Shown: positions 16,524 to 24,526 of the stretch, piece by piece
Numbering within the stretch: the first letter of the stretch is position 1
Layout of the letters: each line of letters begins with the position of its first letter
Source: JAHEZL01 sp964406465
GTDB taxonomy: Bacteria > Bacteroidota > Bacteroidia > Flavobacteriales_C > GCA-002722245
Length of the DNA stretch: 64,000 nt
Direction of reading: 5' to 3'
Assembly: GCA_964406465.1 (NCBI GenBank)
Contig: CAYORT010000014.1
Coordinates: 14,031-78,030 of the forward strand
The notes under the pieces: model-generated
What the model saw: the letters and a program-made list of their open reading frames with translations, nothing else
What the model was told of the DNA's origin: nothing
Database searches by the model: none
Made by a program: the position numbers and the translations under genes

Positions 16524-17489
16524 TTACAAGATAGTTAAAATCATGCAAGTGCAAAAACCGAAAATCATGATTATTTTCCAGATGTTGCCAACAAAATGAA
16601 AGTCATGTTTATTTTGTGCCTTTTTGAGTCGGAGAATCGAAAACACCATTAAACTAACTACAGTAAGACTTTGATAAATGATCACTTCTAGTCGCTTATT
16701 GTCGAATAGAGAGAATTTGAAAGCCGACGCAAGGACCAAAATTACTGTAACAATAGATAAAGCTAAAGCTGCATTTTTCGTTTTTTCAATACCCAATTTA
16801 ACAGCCAAAGTTTTTACTTGAGTTTGTTCATCGCCTTCGATATCCTCGATATCCTTAATTAATTCTCTGATAAGGGTAGTGCTGAAAGCAAAAACAGCCA
16901 AATAAAAACTCCAATCAAACATATATTGAAAAGGATTGCCAATACCTAATGCTGTAACTTCTTCAATGATATTTGAGAAATTTTGCCACATTGCTCCGTA
17001 TTCAAAGGTGAGCATGGTTAGCGGAACAAATGCAGCCAGCAAGGCAACAACAATATTTCCAACCAAAGCTGTTTTTTTGAGGTTAGAAGCATAAACCCAC
17101 AAAAGCGCTGGTGATATTAGGTGAAATAATAGAAATGAGTTGTCGTACAAGAAGAAGTGAGAGAGATAATATCCAATGCCAATACCTATCAAGCTTAATG
17201 AAATGTATAAAACCCAACCCACATTTTCGCTGAAGTGAGTACCAATGATTTTTTTATGAGGTTTGTTAATTTCATCTGTTTCTTGGTCGTAAATATCATT
17301 GATGACGTTGCCCCCTGCAGCAATCAAAATCACCGATAAAATCAATAAGAATAGATTTAAATAATCGAGCTGAATGGGAAACATGGTTGGCAAGCCTGCT
17401 ACGAAAATGAAATGATGCATTATCATCATCAAAAGCGCAATAATTGCCAGATTGGTCCAGCGAATTAAATTTAAAAAGTGCATTACCAT
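16524..17489 (-). CDS. UbiA-family prenyltransferase
   Basis: Encodes 321 residues of a polytopic membrane protein with about eight or nine hydrophobic helices. The two aspartate-rich motifs that bind prenyl-diphosphate Mg ions are present: GGNVINDIYDQETDEINKP (about 60-78) and DIEDIEGDEQTQVKTLAVKLG (about 212-232). Homologues are annotated as geranylgeranylglycerol-phosphate geranylgeranyltransferase or as quinone prenyltransferases; the substrate cannot be told from this sequence. Its start overlaps the end of the KdsC-like gene by 7 bases, so translation is coupled. Confidence 0.9.
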   Translation of the reverse strand: MVMHFLNLIRWTNLAIIALLMMIMHHFIFVAGLPTMFPIQLDYLNLFLLILSVILIAAGGNVINDIYDQETDEINKPHKKIIGTHFSENVGWVLYISLSLIGIGIGYYLSHFFLYDNSFLLFHLISPALLWVYASNLKKTALVGNIVVALLAAFVPLTMLTFEYGAMWQNFSNIIEEVTALGIGNPFQYMFDWSFYLAVFAFSTTLIRELIKDIEDIEGDEQTQVKTLAVKLGIEKTKNAALALSIVTVILVLASAFKFSLFDNKRLEVIIYQSLTVVSLMVFSILRLKKAQNKHDFHFVGNIWKIIMIFGFCTCMILTIL

Positions 17490-18022
17490 GTGAAGTCTTT
17501 ATCGTTTATTTTAGCTGGGTCGAACCATTTGTTTTGCGCTTTTAATACTTGTTCAATCACATCGCGCACGCATCCATTTCCACCCGTGTATGGCGAAATA
17601 TACGCAGAAATATTTTTAATTTCTTCACAAGCGTTATTTGGGGCAGTAGGAAAACCAACCACAGTCATTACTTCGTAGTCGGGAATATCGTCGCCCATGT
17701 ACAGTACATTTTCATTTTTAATGTTGTAGGTGTCGCACAGTTCTTTGTATGCTTCTATTTTGTCGGCTACACCTAAATAAACATCGTGAATACCTAAACC
17801 AATAAAGCGCTCACGAATAGATTCGGCTTTTCCTCCCGAGATAACTGCAATTTTATAGCCTTGTTTTCTTGCAAATTGTAGCGCAAAGCCATCCTTAATA
17901 TTCATGGTGCGCTGCTGGTCGCCAGCCGAAGTGAGAATTATTCTTCCGTCGGTCATCACTCCATCTACATCAAAAATAAATGTAGTAATGTCTTTTAATT
18001 TAAATAAATAGCTATCAGGCAT
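17483..18022 (-). CDS. kdsC: KdsC-type HAD phosphatase
   Basis: Encodes 179 residues, the length of the cap-less HAD subfamily that removes phosphate from KDO-8-phosphate in lipopolysaccharide synthesis. HAD motif I is IFDVDGVMTDGRI (nucleophile Asp18, acid Asp20). Motif II is AVISGGKAESIRER, and motifs III/IV include LYMGDDIPDYEVM. The C-terminal GGNGCVRDVIEQVL is the KdsC tail that closes the neighbouring active site in the tetramer. Overlaps ccmF by 8 bases upstream and the prenyltransferase by 7 downstream. Confidence 0.88.
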   Translation of the reverse strand: MPDSYLFKLKDITTFIFDVDGVMTDGRIILTSAGDQQRTMNIKDGFALQFARKQGYKIAVISGGKAESIRERFIGLGIHDVYLGVADKIEAYKELCDTYNIKNENVLYMGDDIPDYEVMTVVGFPTAPNNACEEIKNISAYISPYTGGNGCVRDVIEQVLKAQNKWFDPAKINDKDFTW

Positions 18023-20675
18023 TCAGTATTGCTTTTTTTTGTTTGTTTCGGTGGATGATAGCGATTACAGTTCCAATTACCATTACGATACATCCAGCCC
18101 ATAAAATATTGATGAAAGGGAATTCAATAGCTTTCAATATTACATAACCCGAGTTAGAATCGGCAATTTCAAACATTAATTTTTTTCCATCGGGAGCAAA
18201 ATCAACCAATTTAACAGATGCTTGTTCTGTATTTTTTACAAAGTAAGCAGGTGAAGACATTTTGTTCACCTCACTATATACAGTGAATTTATCTTTAACC
18301 TTTTCTTTTTTTCTTAATTCAAAATCTATAGCCACTTGATATTTATCTCCGGCTATGTTGGCTTTAACATTTACAAAATGTAAGTGACCTTTATCGAAAA
18401 TAATGCTATCACCTTTGGTCATTTGAACTTGGCGAACTCCAGCTATTTCGAATTGTTGTAAGTGGGTGTAAATGTCTTTGTGAATGAAATGGCGAGTAGA
18501 AGGTTCGGCAACATTTCCCATTTTTTCATTGAGCTGAAGGAAGGGCTGCAGTGTAAATTCTTTTTTCTTTTCTTTATTTAAATAATCTACATCAAAGTAG
18601 ATGTTGTGACCTTCCTTATGAATGTTATTGTAGGTTACATAATATTCGCCAATAGGTAAAGTGTCGTTAATAGGTAGAAATAAATTCTCATTGTTTTTCA
18701 ATTTCGCATCGAACTCTTTTTCTAAGTCTTGATGTCCAACATTTTCGGTGAGCACTTTGCTTTGCGATGTTGAAATAAACGCCCCCAGCATAATCATTCC
18801 AAAGCCCAAATGTGCAATAGGAGCACCTGCCAGCATGATTTTGCCTTTTAAAATTCTTACAAAATAATTTACGTTGGCAATGATGGAGAAGCTAGAAGCA
18901 AAGAAAAACAACCAATAACTAATGAGTCTAAAGGTGTCGTTTTCAAAATCAAGCTGGTAGCCAATGCCAACAACTAAACATAGAGCCGATGTAATCAATA
19001 AGCTTATGCTTAAGTCGGCGATAAGTTTTTTTACTGGCGTGGCTTTGTATTTAAGATAGAGTCCGAAACTCATCATGATACAAATGATAGAAGCAAATAG
19101 AATTTGATAACGCACATAGTCATCAAAAATATTGGTGTTGGGAGTTTTCTTGGTTCCAAAAACCTTATTGAAAACCGGCATTGAAGTGGTGAAAATGATA
19201 TGGATGCAAGAGATCAACAGTACAATGGCGGCAATGAACATCCAAAATTCACGTGAAGTATGGTGTTCGTCTTCTTCGCTACCTTCTTTAGGGAAGTATT
19301 TGAAATATGAAAATACGAATAACCCTATATAAACAGTGATCAAACCGATGGAGATTTCCTTTAAATCGGCTACATAGAATTGTATCACCAAGAATAAAAG
19401 CGATACTACGGTAAATAGAATCTTCATTAATGAATTTTGCATTAATAAGAAACCAGTTAACCAAAAGAAGAAGAAAAGGAAAATAAGTAGTTGTCCGGGC
19501 AAACCATCGGCAAATGAATGCACTGATGAGTCACCTAAAATACCACTACGAGTAAGGTAAGTAGAGTAAAGAACTAAGATGAATGAAAGAATGGTTAGTA
19601 TAAAAGTCACATAAGAAGATTTTCCTTTTTTGCGTTGTACAATCATTACGTGTGCAGCGCCAACAAAGGTTAGCCAAGGAAAAAGAGATGCGTTTTCTAC
19701 GGGGTCCCAAGCCCAAAATCCGCCAAAGGTTAATGATTCATAAGCCCAGGCACCGCCCATTAAGATGCCCGTGCCTAGGGCCGCCACACCAAAAAATATC
19801 CAAGGAAGAGCAGGTGTCATCCATTCGTTCAGCTTTTTGGTCCATAAACCAGCGATGGCAAATGCAAAAGGAACTAGGGTAGAAGCGAAACCTAAGAAAA
19901 GCATTGGAGGATGAATGGTCATCCAATAGTTCTGTAAAAGTGGATTGAGTCCATTGCCATCAATAGCATGCAAGTAATGTGGATTCAAGAATAAGGCTGC
20001 AGATCCCTGTTTTTCGTCTTCGCGAAGCAGTTGGGTAAAAGGACTGCTACCGATTTTAAACCCTTCGATATCTTTAAAAATTAGAAAAATGCTAATAGAT
20101 GCTAGAGCACCTCCAATGGCCAATTTTTCTATTTGTGATAGTTTGTGCCAAGCAACAAATAGCGCAAAAGCACCTAAGGTTAGCACCAAAAAGCCTACAT
20201 ATGGTCCAGATGGAATATGAATACCCAGCAGCATAGAAACCAAGAAAACCTGAACAGCCGCGATAATTGCCATCACGGGAGCTTCCCATTTTTTTGAGGT
20301 GAGCATTAAAATAATTCCAAGTACTACATGCCAAATCGTCCACAACAAAAAGCTTCCTTCTTGTCCTTCCCAAAAGCAGGAAAGTATATATCTAAGAGGC
20401 ATTTCATTACTTGAGTGTTTCCAAACATATAAGTATTCGTAATGATGGTTGAAAAGCATGTAGAACAATATTCCTACAATAAGGGTGATGCCGAAAGCAT
20501 GTGTATAAAAGGAATATCTACCAATTTTTCTCCACGATTCTTTTTCTTCTTCTTTACCTTCAACGCTAAAGTAGTAGGCAACGGCAGATAGCGCGGCAAA
20601 AACAAAAGAAATCAAAACGGCAATGTGTCCCCACTTACCTAATTCTAAATTTTCGCCAACGTAGTTTATTGTCAT
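18015..20675 (-). CDS. ccmF: Cytochrome c haem lyase subunit CcmF
   Basis: Encodes 886 residues with about 14-15 membrane helices. CcmF transfers haem from holo-CcmE to apocytochrome c in the periplasm. The haem-handling WWD domain is FGGFWAWDPVENASLFPWLTFVGAAH, and the preceding QNYWMTIHPPMLFLGFAS segment carries a conserved histidine. Residues about 650-850 form a periplasmic beta-rich domain before the last helix. The protein is longer than the proteobacterial form (about 650), as is usual in Bacteroidota. Starts 3 bases after ccmE. Confidence 0.95.
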   Translation of the reverse strand: MTINYVGENLELGKWGHIAVLISFVFAALSAVAYYFSVEGKEEEKESWRKIGRYSFYTHAFGITLIVGILFYMLFNHHYEYLYVWKHSSNEMPLRYILSCFWEGQEGSFLLWTIWHVVLGIILMLTSKKWEAPVMAIIAAVQVFLVSMLLGIHIPSGPYVGFLVLTLGAFALFVAWHKLSQIEKLAIGGALASISIFLIFKDIEGFKIGSSPFTQLLREDEKQGSAALFLNPHYLHAIDGNGLNPLLQNYWMTIHPPMLFLGFASTLVPFAFAIAGLWTKKLNEWMTPALPWIFFGVAALGTGILMGGAWAYESLTFGGFWAWDPVENASLFPWLTFVGAAHVMIVQRKKGKSSYVTFILTILSFILVLYSTYLTRSGILGDSSVHSFADGLPGQLLIFLFFFFWLTGFLLMQNSLMKILFTVVSLLFLVIQFYVADLKEISIGLITVYIGLFVFSYFKYFPKEGSEEDEHHTSREFWMFIAAIVLLISCIHIIFTTSMPVFNKVFGTKKTPNTNIFDDYVRYQILFASIICIMMSFGLYLKYKATPVKKLIADLSISLLITSALCLVVGIGYQLDFENDTFRLISYWLFFFASSFSIIANVNYFVRILKGKIMLAGAPIAHLGFGMIMLGAFISTSQSKVLTENVGHQDLEKEFDAKLKNNENLFLPINDTLPIGEYYVTYNNIHKEGHNIYFDVDYLNKEKKKEFTLQPFLQLNEKMGNVAEPSTRHFIHKDIYTHLQQFEIAGVRQVQMTKGDSIIFDKGHLHFVNVKANIAGDKYQVAIDFELRKKEKVKDKFTVYSEVNKMSSPAYFVKNTEQASVKLVDFAPDGKKLMFEIADSNSGYVILKAIEFPFINILWAGCIVMVIGTVIAIIHRNKQKKAILNA

Positions 20676-20678
20676 GAT

Positions 20679-21095
20679 TTATTTTGAGCCAAAAGACTGC
20701 TCTTGCATTTTTGAAACATCAACTTTACCGTCTTGGTATTTCGACGGACATTTTACTAAAATCTTTTCAGCGTGAAACACGCCATTCACCATTTTACCGG
20801 TAAGGGTCACATTTTCTGATTTTTCTACATCGCGCGGTTTAGCGGCATGAAGTTTAACCTCTCGTTCTTCTTTGTTGGCATCGAAAACAAACATGGTAGT
20901 TAAGTCGGTATTCACCACCGGATCATAAACTACAGGTTTTTGTTTGTTAAGTTGGCCAATGATGGTTATCGTTTCATCGGGATTTTGTTCAGCTTCTTTA
21001 AAAGTGGAGTAGGTACCTGCATCTTGCAATACAAAGAGCAAAAGCACTACCGAAATAGCGATGATAGATAAGCCTATGATAGCTGATTTGTTCAT
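20679..21095 (-). CDS. ccmE: Haem chaperone CcmE, CxxxY variant
   Basis: Encodes 138 residues: one N-terminal helix anchor (about 5-24) and a periplasmic OB-fold (about 35-120). CcmE covalently binds haem and carries it to CcmF. The classical ligand motif HxxxY is replaced by Cys116-Pro-Ser-Lys-Tyr120, the CxxxY type first described for Desulfovibrio. The strand VTLTGKMVNGVFHAEKILVK precedes it. The start ATG overlaps the ccmD stop (ATGA). Confidence 0.93.
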   Translation of the reverse strand: MNKSAIIGLSIIAISVVLLLFVLQDAGTYSTFKEAEQNPDETITIIGQLNKQKPVVYDPVVNTDLTTMFVFDANKEEREVKLHAAKPRDVEKSENVTLTGKMVNGVFHAEKILVKCPSKYQDGKVDVSKMQEQSFGSK

Positions 21096-21265
21096 TTTTT
21101 TAATTCTTTTTCTAAGCGGTTCAATTTTCTTTCGGTGGCGAAAAGGTAAGTGAAGATTCCAACCAAGACAATCAAAACAACACCTATTACCACGTAAATC
21201 TTTCCGTTTGAATTGAAAAAATTATCGGCCATTTCTACAGCCGTTTGTTGCGCTGTTTCTTTCAT
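21092..21265 (-). CDS. ccmD: CcmD-like small membrane protein
   Basis: Encodes 57 residues: a short acidic N-terminus, one helix (KIYVVIGVVLIVLVGIFTYLF, about 22-42), then a charged helix ERKLNRLEKELKK. This is the expected pattern for CcmD, which releases holo-CcmE from the CcmABC complex. Its ATG overlaps the ccmC stop and its TGA overlaps the ccmE start, both as ATGA, which confirms both ends and places it inside the operon. The sequence family is too short to prove; position and architecture carry the call. Confidence 0.85.
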   Translation of the reverse strand: MKETAQQTAVEMADNFFNSNGKIYVVIGVVLIVLVGIFTYLFATERKLNRLEKELKK

Positions 21266-21924
21266 GATTCCTTCGATTTAAGTTGTTCAATTCTAATTTT
21301 TACAGCACATATCCAAACACCTAAAAGTATAAAGCCAACTACTGCTGGGTAAAAAACCATACGCATAGTAGAATCTAAGTCGTATGAATTAAAGCCCGGA
21401 TTACCACCGTTTCCAGGGTGAAGAGAGGCATGCATTCTAGGGTAAATGAGTGTAAAGATAATGAGCATAACATAGGCGAAAACATTGTAAGCCGATGAAA
21501 GATTGGCTTTCTTTTCTTCATCGTTTACCGAGGAGCGCAAAATGAAGTAAGCTACGTAAATCAAAACCGCGATAGCAGCCCCAATAATTTTAGTGTCTTT
21601 GGGTATCCAATCCCCCCAAGTGTATTTTCCCCAAAGCATTCCAGTAACAAAACCCAAAACACCGAACAAGGTTCCCACGTGGGCAAAGATGTGCGCGTAC
21701 AAATCGTGCTGAAGATTTCTGCTTTTCAAGAATTTAACGCTATACACCACAGATACAGTCATAAGTGTAAGCATGGAGAACCACATAGGCACGTGGAAAA
21801 ATAAATTTCTAAGAGTTTCTTGAGTGGGGTACAATGCTGGTACTTTGATGGTAAAACCACCAACTACGGTGTATACCAAAAGCACGATACATATTATTTT
21901 CCACCAAAGCCGACGCATAAGCAA
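21262..21924 (-). CDS. ccmC: Haem handling protein CcmC
   Basis: Encodes 220 residues with six hydrophobic helices. CcmC presents haem to CcmE. The tryptophan-rich periplasmic motif is LWGKYTWGDWIPKDTKI, and conserved histidines flank it (FFHVPMW near residue 41 and a second in the LHPGNGG loop). Helix spacing matches the CcmC/CcsA family. Lies 42 bases downstream of ccmB and overlaps ccmD by 4 bases. Confidence 0.94.
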   Translation of the reverse strand: MLMRRLWWKIICIVLLVYTVVGGFTIKVPALYPTQETLRNLFFHVPMWFSMLTLMTVSVVYSVKFLKSRNLQHDLYAHIFAHVGTLFGVLGFVTGMLWGKYTWGDWIPKDTKIIGAAIAVLIYVAYFILRSSVNDEEKKANLSSAYNVFAYVMLIIFTLIYPRMHASLHPGNGGNPGFNSYDLDSTMRMVFYPAVVGFILLGVWICAVKIRIEQLKSKES

Positions 21925-21966
21925 TTTTTGAGTTGCGAATTTAGTGAAAATGACTGGAAATGATTG

Positions 21967-22881
21967 TTAAAATTTGGCAATCTTTGGAAATAAAAACTGA
22001 CCAATCACCAAAACAATAGCAGTAAGCAGCGCAAGTGCCCCGTAGTACTTGATATTAGAGCTTGAGCTAACACTTGCCTTGTTCCAAATATTAGAGGCGT
22101 AAAACACATCTTTCTCTATTTTTCCTTTCAGTATTATTGCACGCTCCTTGTCGGCGGTGATAGTGCCACAAAAAACCATTTTAGTTTTTTTTCCTTCGGT
22201 ATCTAAAGCTAAATACTCACTGCAATTCATGTTTTCTATCTGTTTGGTGAAAGAAATGGAATTACACAATACCTCAACTTCACTGCCTTCGCGCGCTTGA
22301 GCAAATGAAAAATCTTGGTATTCTTTATTTCCAATTAAATGGTTGGTTTGAGCTACCAAGATGATAAAAAAAGGAATTAAAACAGGTAAACTCAAAATGG
22401 GCATTAGGGTGTTGTTGAATGAGGCTTTTGATGAGATGGCGTTGGTGAGTGAAAGCACTGCAGCGAAGCCTAAAGCAGCGATGATGATGAGTAATAAAAA
22501 CAACCATTGATTTTCAATTAAATTGCCAATGAATAGAGAGTAGCAAAAGTAATTTACCAATCCGGTGATGGTCATTAAAAAAGCATTATATAAAGTCTTG
22601 GCAGCTAAAATAGAATTGGGGTGTGCCAACTGATTTAAATAGCTTTGTGTGTTTTCGGTGTCGTTGCGAAAAGTATTGTTGGCTGCATTGATGAAAGCGA
22701 AGAGAATGATAATCCAAAAAAGTGCATTCCAAGTAGGGGCATGTTCAATATTATCGAGCGCCAAGTAAGATATGAAAGTGGTGGCTACAGCGAAAAGCAA
22801 AATACTGTTAATGCCAGCTTTTTTTCTAAGCTCTAGTTGAAATTCTTTGCGGAATAGATATTTAACCTCTTTAAAATTCAC
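21967..22881 (-). CDS. ccmB: Haem exporter permease CcmB with extra periplasmic insert
   Basis: Encodes 304 residues, against about 220 in the classical family. Six helices are visible; residues 1-180 and 278-300 match a CcmB permease (KEFQLELRKKAGINSILLF at the N-terminus). Residues about 185-275 form an extra soluble segment between the last two helices that resembles part of the CcmE OB-fold. Begins with GTG, whose first base is shared with the bshB1 stop (TAGTG). The partner ATPase gene ccmA is not adjacent, unlike in proteobacteria. Confidence 0.88.
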   Translation of the reverse strand: MNFKEVKYLFRKEFQLELRKKAGINSILLFAVATTFISYLALDNIEHAPTWNALFWIIILFAFINAANNTFRNDTENTQSYLNQLAHPNSILAAKTLYNAFLMTITGLVNYFCYSLFIGNLIENQWLFLLLIIIAALGFAAVLSLTNAISSKASFNNTLMPILSLPVLIPFFIILVAQTNHLIGNKEYQDFSFAQAREGSEVEVLCNSISFTKQIENMNCSEYLALDTEGKKTKMVFCGTITADKERAIILKGKIEKDVFYASNIWNKASVSSSSNIKYYGALALLTAIVLVIGQFLFPKIAKF

Positions 22882-23603
22882 TAAATCAAATCGTTTAAAT
22901 TCTCAACGCCAGCAGGTCTTTCCACCGAAAATCCTTCACCGTATTCTGTTTTAATTAGTCGGCCGTATTCGCGTGATCGAGCTTCTAAGAATTTTATGAA
23001 TTCCGGACTAGAAATAGGGGTGGAAGGTTCTTTTGAATTAGGATCGTAAAATTGCGATTTGAAAGCCTTTATAGCATCCATTTTTATATCGAAATAGCCT
23101 GTAATATCAACTATAACATCGGGCTTAATGTAGTGATCTTGAATGTAGTGATATACAACATCTGGACGATGAGCTTCCTGTTTTTTGCCGCCCAAAGAGG
23201 TTTCTATTTTCACCAAACCAGCCAAAAAACAAGCCTCGCTTACTAATTGCGCTGCACGGGCATGATCGGGATGGCGATCGGTCACTGAATTCGCCAACAC
23301 GATGGTTGGTTTGTACTTGCGAATCATTTTCACCACGGCCAATTTGTTTTTCTCCGATAGATCGAAGAAACCATCGGGCAAACCTAAATTTTCTCTTTCT
23401 ACAACGCCTAATATTTTTGCCGATTTTTTTGCTTCAGTAGCGCGAATTGCTGCTGTGCCACGTGTGCCAAGTTCGCCTGCAGTTAAGTCAACAATTGCAA
23501 TCTTATCTCCTTGTGTGGCTTGCTTTACGATAGTTCCACCGCATGATAATTCAATATCATCGGGATGGGCTGCAAAAGCGAGAATATCAACAGTATGTGA
23601 CAT
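22881..23603 (-). CDS. bshB1: Bacillithiol biosynthesis deacetylase BshB1
   Basis: Encodes 240 residues from ATG 23603. A longer frame up to 23657 would add 18 residues (MFSLEKKNSIIIF...) not expected in the family, so I prefer the start MSHTVDILAFAAHPDD. The LmbE-like zinc deacetylase signature is AAHPDDIELSCGG, with the third ligand in SVTDRHPDHARAAQLV. BshB1 removes acetyl from GlcNAc-malate in the second step of bacillithiol synthesis, the main low-molecular-weight thiol in many Bacteroidota. It shares a base with the ccmB start, coupling a thiol pathway gene to cytochrome c maturation. Confidence 0.92.
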   Translation of the reverse strand: MSHTVDILAFAAHPDDIELSCGGTIVKQATQGDKIAIVDLTAGELGTRGTAAIRATEAKKSAKILGVVERENLGLPDGFFDLSEKNKLAVVKMIRKYKPTIVLANSVTDRHPDHARAAQLVSEACFLAGLVKIETSLGGKKQEAHRPDVVYHYIQDHYIKPDVIVDITGYFDIKMDAIKAFKSQFYDPNSKEPSTPISSPEFIKFLEARSREYGRLIKTEYGEGFSVERPAGVENLNDLI

Positions 23604-23661
23604 AGATGAGTTTTTGGTAAAGATAATAATTGAGTTCTTCTTTTCTAAAGAAAACATATCT

Positions 23662-23832
23662 CTAGCCTAATTTCAATTTCTTTATTGATTTTATTGAGCT
23701 TATTTGTTTTATGTTCCACACGTATTCACCACGGCGGGTATGATGTACGTAGATGTTGACGTTGTTTTTGTTTTCATCTGCATAAAAAAATGTATAAAAA
23801 ATATTTTCTTGTAATTTTTTTTCTACTTTCAC
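23662..23832 (-). CDS. Possible small protein of unknown function
   Basis: A 56-codon frame starting with GTG (an in-frame TAG lies seven codons upstream, so no longer start is possible) encodes a basic peptide containing FFYADENKNNVNIYVHHTRRGEYVWNIK. It lies in an otherwise empty interval upstream of bshB1. The residue pattern looks protein-like rather than random, and the central YVHHTRRGEYVWN is unusual enough to search. No family is recognised and no ribosome-binding site is evident. Confidence 0.4.
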   Translation of the reverse strand: MKVEKKLQENIFYTFFYADENKNNVNIYVHHTRRGEYVWNIKQISSIKSIKKLKLG

Positions 23833-23885
23833 GCCGTCAATATATCGGATCTAACTAAATTTTTAACCACTAAACTTTTTCAATC

Positions 23886-24446
23886 ATGAAAAGAAGAATT
23901 CTATTATGTTTATCAGTGACGATTGTGTCGTTCACTATGATTTTTAATGCCTGAACAAAGCCAGTTGTGGTTCCAAATCCTAAAAAGATGGGAATAAAAA
24001 TTAACATCAAGAAACCCTCTACTTCATTATGTGCTGCGCCAGTTTTCAATCCTACCGCATTAAGTCAATTTGTTTTGGAAAATGATGCTTCGGATTGGAC
24101 AATTTCAACTTTAAAAGCAATGGAAAGCAAAAGTATTCCTGGTCTTAAAGTGAATGTGTTCTCAGATAATAATGGATCTTGGGTGCTTTTTCGCGATAAT
24201 TCTTCGCTAACCTTTACTGGTGGTGTACTAACTACCGAAGTTCCAGAATCAGGTAAGTTCCTTGTAAGTGTCGAATACCTTTCTACATGCAATAATTGTA
24301 CACCAAATACAGGTTACGGAAACGTTGCATTGCATCAGTGGTATGATAATAGAACGGAATCAGGGAGCTATTCACAAACAGGAAGCCAAATAACTGTTAA
24401 TTTAGATATGATATCGGGCTCGAGTGTGAAGCAATGCGGTAACTAA
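23886..24446 (+). pseudogene. Secreted lipoprotein gene with TGA at the lipobox cysteine codon
   Basis: From ATG 23886 the frame reads a lipoprotein-type signal, MKRRILLCLSVTIVSFTMIFNA, then TGA at 23952-23954, then continues open to TAA at 24444-24446 (163 more codons). The stop falls exactly where the acylated cysteine is expected, so TGC or TGT to TGA is the simplest explanation. The downstream part is a secreted-looking domain with pairs of cysteines (STCNNCTPNTGYGN) and a soluble beta-rich pattern, of unknown family. A GTG at 23967 could restart translation, but without a signal peptide. Upstream neighbour of a TonB receptor that also carries an in-frame stop. Confidence 0.7.
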
Positions 24447-24486
24447 ACTTTTAATAATTAAATAATTTATTCGTTATATTGACACT

Positions 24487-24510
24487 TGGCTTCGGGTAAT
24501 ACCGAAGCCA
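24487..24510 (+). terminator. Hairpin between the lipoprotein and TonB receptor genes
   Basis: TGGCTTCGG (24487-24495) pairs perfectly with CCGAAGCCA (24502-24510) around a 6-base loop, 16 bases upstream of the receptor ATG. There is no clear T-tract after it, so it could be a weak terminator, an attenuator or an mRNA-processing hairpin. Confidence 0.5.
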
Positions 24511-24526
24511 CTTAATCATTTGTAGA

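Noticed and set aside
23302..23670. 122-residue plus-strand frame opposite bshB1
   Set aside because: It is antisense to a strongly conserved deacetylase and its peptide shows no family features.
23952..23954. Selenocysteine or programmed readthrough at TGA
   Set aside because: No SECIS-like hairpin was recognised directly after the codon, and a neighbouring gene has a TAA defect. Mutation or base error is simpler.
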